A stretch of 5,031 nucleotides of DNA from Victivallaceae bacterium. Lineage in GTDB: Bacteria > Verrucomicrobiota > Lentisphaeria > Victivallales > Victivallaceae. The translations under genes and the position numbers were made by a program. Numbering within the stretch: position 1 is the first letter of the stretch; the number at the start of each line of letters is the position of its first letter. Below are positions 1 through 5,031 of the stretch, piece by piece. The DNA lies in the NCBI GenBank assembly GCA_028717165.1, contig JAQUOK010000287.1:1-5031 (forward strand). The letters are read 5' to 3'. A model generated the notes under the pieces. The model saw only the letters and a program-made list of their open reading frames with translations. It had not been told where the DNA came from and did no database searches.

Positions 1-2087
1 ATCAACATGGTTATATCATCCGACTGCGAAGCGCCTTCCGCAAAATCCGCAATAGAGTCGGAAATACCGTCAAGTATCTCCCTGGGGCTGGCGCCGGACA
101 GTTTCCTCAAAGCCGCATACAGGCGTTCGAACTGGTATTCCTCGCCCCTGGCATTAAACGCTTCCGTAACCCCGTCGGTATAGAAAAACAACGTATCGCC
201 TTTCTTAAGCTGCAGCCTGGTAACCGCAAACTGGTCACCGTTGACCGGCAGCGCCCCGACGACAACGCCTTTATCCGTCTGCAGGGCTTCGAATTCTCCG
301 CTGTGGCGCAGACAGGGCGGCGGATGTCCGGCGTTGCTGAGTACGACTTCACCGCTGTCGATATCCAGCAGGCCGCAGACGCCGGTAAGGAACATGCAGG
401 AATCGTTGTTTTTCTCCAGTTCGTTGCCGACATTGACGAATATCTCGTCAGGCGGCACGTTATCTTCGGCTCCATGCCTGAGCAACGTCCGGGAACGCAT
501 CATGAAAAGCGCCGCGGAAAGCCCTTTGCCGGAAATCTCCCCGATAGTGAAAAACAGGCGTTTCTCATCTACGAAAAAGAAGTCATAAAAATCTCCGCCG
601 ACTTCCTTGACCGGGTGCATTTCCGCATAGATGTCAAATTCGTCATGGGCCGCAGAAACCGCCGAAGTGTCCGGCAGCATTGACCGCTGAATTTCCGCGG
701 CGACGAGCAGTTCCTGCCTGACCCGCTCCTGATGGGTGATATTTTCCTTGAGGCTTTCGATCTGGCAGTTCAACTCAAGCGCCATGGCGTTGAAAGTATC
801 TCCCAGCTCCTGAAATTCATCATAGCTGTTCAACTCGATTTTTCTGTCCAGTTTTCTTTTGCCCAACTGTTCGACCCCGGCTTCCAACTGCGCCACCGGC
901 TTGCCGATATGCAGCGCCAGGCCAACCGCCAGACTTAACATGATTACCGATGCGATGAAGCCGATCCCCAGATACGTCAACGCTCTCGCCTCAATATATT
1001 TACGGGTAGATAATATATATGCGTCTTTCTTCTCTCTGATCTCGCCGACGGCTTTTCCGGCAACGGTGCGGATATTCCTGATCGGGGTTGCAACCCCTAT
1101 TCCCCAGGCCCCCGGAGTCATAGGGACAAAAGCCACATCCAGACGCTCCCCGCTGCAAGTGGTGGCAAAGCTCATTTTGCGTCCCGGGATAATTCTTTTT
1201 GTAATATTATCGAGCTCGGTTTTTTCATGAGGAGAAATATTCCATAAAAGCTTTTTGCCGGCCAGGTCTTCCTTCGCCACAATATTACCGGAAGACGCTG
1301 CAATAAACGCGAAACATCCGGTCCCGCGGGTGACAATGAAATCATTGGAAACGCTCTGGGGCAATATATCGAGTACAAGAACCGCTTCCACCCTGCCGTC
1401 GACAACAACCGCTTTGGATATGGTCAGAAGCAGCTTATTGCTTGACTGGGAACGGGCCGGGTCAAAACCGGTAAATTCCCCTTTTCCGGCAACCGCCGTC
1501 TTAAACCATCGGGTTTCCCGGACATCATAGTCCAAAGGCACCGGAAACCAGTCATACTTGAAAAACAAACCGTTCGGCAGCGCAATCCCTATTCCGCTGT
1601 AATAATCATTATAGGCACAGGAAAATTTGAAAGCGTTGCACATCATGGTCAGCTTCTTTAAACCTTCTTCAACTTCTTTCCTGCTGAGCGTCTCCGGGTA
1701 ATTAATGTAAGTCAGGTTGCCCATGCTCCCGGAATCGGGTCTGCTGCCGGCGATAAATCCCCGGTCCCCGGGGCGGTAAACGCCGGAATGAATATCTTTA
1801 TACAGGGCAGCCAGGTCATTCATGCCGGAAAGAGCGCGCCGCATCTGAAGCTGACAGATGGCCGCCTGGACTTCAGCGAGCATTTTCAGTTCGGCGCGCA
1901 CTTCTTTCTGCAACGCGTAAATGCTTTCCTGGGCGGCCTCGTTCGCTATATCGTTCCCGGTCTGGGCGGCAAACTTCCGCAATTCGAACATATCCAGAAT
2001 AATAATGCAGCCAGCCGTAATGAAAGCACCAAGCGGTATTATAACGAAATACAGCATTATTCTGCTTTTCAACGACATTTTCTTCAT
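1..2087 (-). CDS. Membrane Cache-HAMP-PP2C (SpoIIE/RsbU-type) phosphatase, 3' end cut off
   Basis: Translation from the ATG at 2087 gives 695 uninterrupted codons to the left edge, ending in SDDITML, so probably only the last 10 or so residues are missing. Domains in order: membrane helix (about 10-31); extracytoplasmic sensor (about 32-367) that looks Cache-like, with YDVRETRWFKTAV (187-199), LLLTISKAVVVDGRVEAVLVLD (D240 last) and a distal half ending in GAWGIGVATPI; membrane helix (371-393); HAMP (394-446, with P397 and DEFQELGDTFNAMA); linker; SpoIIE-type PP2C domain from AAEIQRSMLP (463-472). Metal motifs are VGGDFYD (D499), IGEISGKG (E517 in place of Asp), YTDGVTEA (D638) and SDDIT (D690). 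NAGHPPP is present. The protein probably dephosphorylates a STAS-domain anti-sigma antagonist at the membrane, though D-to-E at 517 makes activity uncertain. It is a diverged paralog of the upstream overlapping gene. The sensor half is much less like standard dCache than its neighbour's, and its ligand is unknown. Confidence 0.9.
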   Translation of the reverse strand, partial: MKKMSLKSRIMLYFVIIPLGAFITAGCIIILDMFELRKFAAQTGNDIANEAAQESIYALQKEVRAELKMLAEVQAAICQLQMRRALSGMNDLAALYKDIHSGVYRPGDRGFIAGSRPDSGSMGNLTYINYPETLSRKEVEEGLKKLTMMCNAFKFSCAYNDYYSGIGIALPNGLFFKYDWFPVPLDYDVRETRWFKTAVAGKGEFTGFDPARSQSSNKLLLTISKAVVVDGRVEAVLVLDILPQSVSNDFIVTRGTGCFAFIAASSGNIVAKEDLAGKKLLWNISPHEKTELDNITKRIIPGRKMSFATTCSGERLDVAFVPMTPGAWGIGVATPIRNIRTVAGKAVGEIREKKDAYILSTRKYIEARALTYLGIGFIASVIMLSLAVGLALHIGKPVAQLEAGVEQLGKRKLDRKIELNSYDEFQELGDTFNAMALELNCQIESLKENITHQERVRQELLVAAEIQRSMLPDTSAVSAAHDEFDIYAEMHPVKEVGGDFYDFFFVDEKRLFFTIGEISGKGLSAALFMMRSRTLLRHGAEDNVPPDEIFVNVGNELEKNNDSCMFLTGVCGLLDIDSGEVVLSNAGHPPPCLRHSGEFEALQTDKGVVVGALPVNGDQFAVTRLQLKKGDTLFFYTDGVTEAFNARGEEYQFERLYAALRKLSGASPREILDGISDSIADFAEGASQSDDITML
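2084..2087 (-). other. ATGA stop/start overlap between the two sensor genes
   Basis: The TGA stop of the first sensor gene (2086 to 2084) shares its bases with the ATG of the second (2087 to 2085). Upstream is AAGGCGG (2100 to 2094), a weak ribosome site lying inside the last codons of the first gene. This arrangement is typical of translational coupling and indicates one transcript and linked amounts of the two proteins. A second in-frame ATG three codons later (2078) is a possible alternative start. Confidence 0.85.
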
Positions 2088-4228
2088 TTGGAACCGCCTT
2101 TATACTCGATCGCGAGCAAAGCTATATCCGTCCGCGATATGTCATCGCCGTAAAATTCCTTCAAATGTTCGACCGTAAATTTCACCAGACTCTTTACGCT
2201 CCCTTTGAAATCTTTCAGCAGACTGAGCAGATGCCGTTCTTCAAAAATTTCGCCCCTTGCGTTCTCAACTTTGTCAATACCGTTTGTCGTAAACAGCAGG
2301 ACGTCGCCCGGACTCAGCCGTAAGGTATTCTGCCGGAAGGCTTTTCTGTCCGCCGTATCAATCCCCAGAGCCGGGGATTCTTCTATTTTCAGGGCGCTCA
2401 ATCCGCCTTCATGGATATAGACGGAGGGAACATGCCCGGCATTGCTGAATATAAGTCTGCCGGTCTTTATGTTCAGGCAGCCGCAAAAAGCGCTGACCGC
2501 CATATCGGTCTTGTTGTTTATGATCAGGGCATTGTTCACAATAAGCAGAAGTTTCTCCGGATCGGTTTTCATTGTTCCCAGGTGACTGAGGAGAGTCATC
2601 ACCCGCGCCATCAGCATCGCCGCCGGAACCCCTTTGCCGGCAACCTTGCCGATACAGAAAAACAGATGTTTGTCATCAGTCATGATATAGTTGTAAAAAT
2701 CTCCGCTGACCGCATGCGCCGGTTTGAGGAAAGATTCGATCGTGAGTTCCGGAACCTCCCTGAATTTTGCCGGGAGCATCAGATACTGGATATTGGCGGC
2801 AACGGCAAATTCCTGTTCCGTTTTTTCCCGGTCCCTTACGGTAGTCCTGACGTGTTCCATATAACGGGATATTTCCCTGGCCATATTATCAAAACTTTTA
2901 TCCAGGCGTTCGAGTTCATCCCCGGTATTCAGATGAATGCCGCTGGCAAAATTGCCCTCCATAATCCTGAGGGCCTTTCCTTTCAGCATCAGGATCGGGG
3001 CGGTTATTTTATGGGAAAAAATCAGACCACAGATTACTACCAGAACCAGAACCGCCGCGCCGGTCACCAGATAAATATTCAGGTTCCGGTTGAAATAGTC
3101 CTTGACCCGGATCCTGTGCCTATGAATATTTTTTTCCATCGCCAGTTCAGCCTTGTACACGGAAGCTGCCAGCACCTCGGCTTTCACGGCAACTCCGACA
3201 CTCCAGCCGGTAACGGGCACAGGCGCATACGCTATATATAATTCCGCTTCTCCGGCCACATTGCCGACTTTCGTAACGCCCTCCTCTCCGGCAATCATTT
3301 TTTCGGCAAGTTTGCGCAGGCCGGAATTAGGACTTTTCAGGAGATTTTCCTTTTGGTAACTCTCATGCCATACCATCCCCTCCTCTTTCATATCCCGCCG
3401 GGCAAGGATATTGCCTTCCTTATCGACCAGGAACGCCCTTCCCGACTGAAGCATCCGCATTCCTATGAAGCTGCGGGTTATTTCCTTGACGGTTATATCC
3501 ACGCCGCAAACCGCGATTATTTCCCCTTTCGTATTTTTAACCGCCTTGGCACAGGTCAATATTATCTTGCTTTTATGCGCCGAAATATACGGTCCGATCC
3601 ATACCTGCCCGCCGTTCGCTTTAACGGCTTCACGATACCAGTCGCGTTCAAAAGGCGAAAAACCCTTCTGCGGCTCGGACCACGGGTAAGAGACATAATA
3701 GCCGTGCGCGGTGCAAACATAGGCCATATCGAGGTCGGCATGGTTGCCGTAAATAAATTTCAAAAGCGGATGAAGCTGTCCGGCAAGCACCAGATTGCGC
3801 CGATATTTTTCCCCGGTATCCTTCGCATAAACTGTTATCCGCGACCGGCTGAACGGCGCCGACGGCTTGTCCGCCGCCAGAAAACGCCGCTCATCTTTCC
3901 CGGACGCGGCGTTATTCCCTTCCTGAAGGTAACGGCCGGTCAAAGTAACCAGCATCGCCATTTCATCCTCAATTCGTTCGAACTGGACATTGGCGATCAT
4001 GGCCTGGCCGGTTACCAGGGACAACAATTCCTCATTGGCATGTTTCAATAAAGCATCTTTGCTGTCACCGAAGGTCCGGTCGCCAAGTACATTACAGGAA
4101 TACAGGGTAAAACCCCCCAGTTTCTTTATGTTTTCAAGGGTCAGAACCGCAGCGGCGCCGAAACTGATCACCGCCAGAAACAGCATTATTATCAATATTT
4201 TCGCTTTTATGCCTATTCTTTTAAACAT
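2084..4228 (-). CDS. Membrane Cache-HAMP-PP2C (SpoIIE/RsbU-type) sensor, probable pseudophosphatase
   Basis: This 714-residue protein is complete. Domains seen in order: positive N-terminus and membrane helix (about 10-31); extracytoplasmic double-Cache sensor (about 32-380) with FERDWYREA (193-201), the strand pair KIILTCAKAV and EIIAVCGVD (D244), and a distal half with RAFLVDKEGNILARRD (264-279); second membrane helix (385-404); HAMP (405-456, with P411 and DELERLDKSFDNMA); helical linker; SpoIIE-type PP2C domain (about 473-709) opened by AANIQYLMLP (477-486). NAGH is conserved. Relatives dephosphorylate STAS anti-anti-sigma proteins on the cytoplasmic side. Here only the first metal ligand remains (SGD, D510). 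The usual GDVSGKG reads GKVAGKG (K528), TDG reads TNG (N649), and the final DDIT reads TDIA (T700). Phosphatase activity is therefore doubtful, and a role as ligand-sensing regulatory partner of the overlapping downstream paralog is an inference. The fold assignment is firm; the ligand and target are unknown. Confidence 0.92.
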   Translation of the reverse strand: MFKRIGIKAKILIIMLFLAVISFGAAAVLTLENIKKLGGFTLYSCNVLGDRTFGDSKDALLKHANEELLSLVTGQAMIANVQFERIEDEMAMLVTLTGRYLQEGNNAASGKDERRFLAADKPSAPFSRSRITVYAKDTGEKYRRNLVLAGQLHPLLKFIYGNHADLDMAYVCTAHGYYVSYPWSEPQKGFSPFERDWYREAVKANGGQVWIGPYISAHKSKIILTCAKAVKNTKGEIIAVCGVDITVKEITRSFIGMRMLQSGRAFLVDKEGNILARRDMKEEGMVWHESYQKENLLKSPNSGLRKLAEKMIAGEEGVTKVGNVAGEAELYIAYAPVPVTGWSVGVAVKAEVLAASVYKAELAMEKNIHRHRIRVKDYFNRNLNIYLVTGAAVLVLVVICGLIFSHKITAPILMLKGKALRIMEGNFASGIHLNTGDELERLDKSFDNMAREISRYMEHVRTTVRDREKTEQEFAVAANIQYLMLPAKFREVPELTIESFLKPAHAVSGDFYNYIMTDDKHLFFCIGKVAGKGVPAAMLMARVMTLLSHLGTMKTDPEKLLLIVNNALIINNKTDMAVSAFCGCLNIKTGRLIFSNAGHVPSVYIHEGGLSALKIEESPALGIDTADRKAFRQNTLRLSPGDVLLFTTNGIDKVENARGEIFEERHLLSLLKDFKGSVKSLVKFTVEHLKEFYGDDISRTDIALLAIEYKGGSK

Positions 4229-4233
4229 CCGCT

Positions 4234-4237
4234 CTCC
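4234..4237 (-). promoter_or_regulatory. Shine-Dalgarno site of the first sensor gene
   Basis: GGAG sits five bases (AGCGG) before the ATG at 4228. It supports that start over the ATG at 4239, which lies in another frame and overlaps the GGAG itself. Confidence 0.75.
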
Positions 4238-4259
4238 ATGATAAGCTTTTGCCTGTCTT

Positions 4260-4288
4260 AATGTACCGCTTCAAAAGGCCGTTATCAA
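4260..4288 (-). promoter_or_regulatory. Candidate sigma70-type promoter for the sensor gene pair
   Basis: On the minus strand a TTGATA box (4288 to 4283, five of six matches to the -35 consensus) is followed by exactly 17 bases and then TACATT (4265 to 4260, four of six matches to the -10 consensus). A start site about 6 to 8 bases downstream would leave a leader of about 25 bases, enough for the GGAG ribosome site and little else. The promoter lies in the only intergenic gap of the window and would drive both sensor genes independently of the URO-D-like gene. It is a consensus match by eye, in an AT-richer stretch where chance matches occur. Confidence 0.5.
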
Positions 4289-4345
4289 GAAAAACAGTAT
4301 TAAAAGAGACAAAACCGGAATAAACTGAAGACACGCTTCCTGAAA

Positions 4346-5031
4346 TTAAGCTTCCAGGGCGGCTCCGGTCATCGCGAAATAATTTTTGTCCGGAGTATAG
4401 GCCGGAACGCTGTTGCCGGTACCGAGCGCGTATGAACCGCGTTTCGCGGACCGTGCAAGCATTTTCCGGGAACGTTCATAGATTTCTGCGGGACGACGCC
4501 GGCAGACGAAATCCAGATCGATCCCGCCCAGCAGCGCAATGCGCGAGTGGTATTTTTCATAAGCCTCTTCAACCGGCATGATCTTATCTTCATAAGAGTG
4601 TTTGCCGTCATAACCGATATCGTCGATGATAACGTCCATAACCTCGTGCAAATCTCCGCATGAATGGAAGATAACCGGTTTTCCGGCCTTATGGCAGACA
4701 GCGGCTATCTTCCGGTGCCACGGAAAGAGATATTTTTCGAAGTCGCCGGGAGAAAGCATAGTCTGGCTGTTGAAACCCCAGTCATCGTTCGAAATCAGCG
4801 CCCCCACCGAATCGAACTGCGAAGCTATCTCATAATGCCTTACAAGTACGGCCCCTGCCCGGTCGAAAACGGCCTTCAGAAGTTCAGGTTCGCTGACCGT
4901 CATGATGCACATATTGTCATAACCGAGCAGCGCAATCACGTTTTCCAGCACCCCGCCGGGCCCGCAGACAATAGCTTTCATACCATCGGGAAGATCGGAA
5001 TTCAAACGGTCATATATCGAGTAATCACACT
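4346..5031 (-). CDS. URO-D/MtaA-like family protein (5'-truncated by the window edge)
   Basis: The frame is open to the right edge, so the true start lies outside; 227 residues plus the TAA stop are visible. The family (PF01208) usually has about 330 to 380 residues, so roughly the first third is missing. Seen in the fragment: NDDWGF (visible residues 81-86), followed by LSPGDFEKYLFPWHRKI, a helix and strand ending in IFHSCGD (H122, C124), then GGIDLDFV (168-175) and a C-terminal ALGTGNSVPAYTP segment. This order is typical of the TIM-barrel URO-D superfamily branch containing the corrinoid:coenzyme-M methyltransferases MtaA/MtbA, where the H-x-C pair binds zinc. The third zinc cysteine expected near the C-terminus is not evident; the matching stretch reads GTGNS. 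It is therefore more likely a methyl-transfer-type or uncharacterised URO-D-like protein than a haem-pathway HemE, but the substrate cannot be named. It is probably cytoplasmic. A 117-base gap and a separate promoter divide it from the next gene, so a functional link is unproven. Confidence 0.85.
   Translation of the reverse strand, partial: CDYSIYDRLNSDLPDGMKAIVCGPGGVLENVIALLGYDNMCIMTVSEPELLKAVFDRAGAVLVRHYEIASQFDSVGALISNDDWGFNSQTMLSPGDFEKYLFPWHRKIAAVCHKAGKPVIFHSCGDLHEVMDVIIDDIGYDGKHSYEDKIMPVEEAYEKYHSRIALLGGIDLDFVCRRRPAEIYERSRKMLARSAKRGSYALGTGNSVPAYTPDKNYFAMTGAALEA

Larger units (their letters stand above)
4229..4345. other. Intergenic gap without a clear terminator
   Basis: This 117-base stretch between the URO-D-like stop and the first sensor start is visibly richer in A and T than the flanking genes. 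It carries the promoter candidate and the ribosome site listed separately. No GC-rich stem followed by a T run was found, so there is no evidence that transcription from the URO-D-like gene stops here; read-through into the sensor genes is possible. No small ORF or RNA gene is supported. Confidence 0.6.

Noticed and set aside
107..475. Minus-strand ORF of 122 codons inside the second sensor gene
   Set aside because: It lies in a different frame from the PP2C coding frame, which carries NAGH and TDG in this same stretch. It is a shadow.
2084..2110. Possibility that the two sensors are one gene split by a frameshift
   Set aside because: Each has its own complete membrane anchor, sensor, HAMP and PP2C domain, and the first ends naturally after the last PP2C strand. 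They are two genes, not a broken one.
2411..3241. Plus-strand ORF of 276 codons opposite the first sensor gene
   Set aside because: It is antisense to the conserved HAMP and PP2C region of a clear gene, has no recognisable domain, and its product is low in credible motifs. It is a shadow of the minus-strand coding frame.
3353..4051. Plus-strand ORF of 232 codons opposite the Cache domain
   Set aside because: It is antisense to well-conserved Cache motifs and no family is recognised. It is most likely a shadow frame.
4327..4339. Possible terminator hairpin after the URO-D-like gene (GAAG, five-base loop, CTTC)
   Set aside because: The stem has only four base pairs, is not GC-rich and is not followed by a T run, so it is not credible as an intrinsic terminator.
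5003..5005. TTG as the start codon of the URO-D-like gene
   Set aside because: The frame continues open upstream to the window edge (visible residues CDYSIYDR), and the product would lack about a third of the family's usual length. The gene is cut by the window rather than starting here.

Overview
The window holds three protein-coding genes, all read on the minus strand, so transcription runs from right to left. Two of them run off the window. In transcription order they are: the 3' two-thirds of a uroporphyrinogen-decarboxylase-fold (URO-D/MtaA-like) gene (5031 to 4346); a short intergenic gap of 117 bases with a good sigma70-type promoter; a complete membrane-bound sensor gene of 714 codons (4228 to 2084); and a second gene of the same architecture that overlaps it by four bases (2087 to beyond base 1). 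The third gene becomes visible only by translating the minus strand to the left edge, because it has no stop codon inside the window.

The two large genes are tandem, diverged paralogs. Each encodes an N-terminal membrane anchor, an extracytoplasmic Cache-type sensor domain of about 335 to 350 residues, a second membrane helix, a HAMP linker, a short helical connector and a C-terminal SpoIIE/RsbU-type PP2C phosphatase domain. Such proteins usually turn an outside signal into dephosphorylation of a STAS-domain anti-sigma-factor antagonist (partner switching). No STAS protein or anti-sigma kinase lies in the window; the region just left of base 1 is where to look.

The most notable observation is in the metal site. 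The first sensor has kept only one of the four acidic metal ligands expected of a SpoIIE-family phosphatase: the others read K528, N649 and T700. It looks like a catalytically dead pseudophosphatase. Its neighbour keeps three of the four, with E517 replacing the fourth. Both depart from aspartate at the same position. With the ATGA overlap, this suggests a co-translated pair of one degenerate and one near-canonical phosphatase, possibly acting as a hetero-oligomer. Their sensor pockets also differ: the first nearly matches the amino-acid-binding dCache signature, the second does not.

The organism cannot be fixed from this window. Base composition is roughly balanced, and the combination of a URO-D/MtaA-like protein with Cache-HAMP-SpoIIE receptors fits an anaerobic bacterium of a group rich in both families, such as Lentisphaerota or relatives. 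This is a low-confidence inference. No RNA gene, CRISPR array, mobile element or attachment site was seen.
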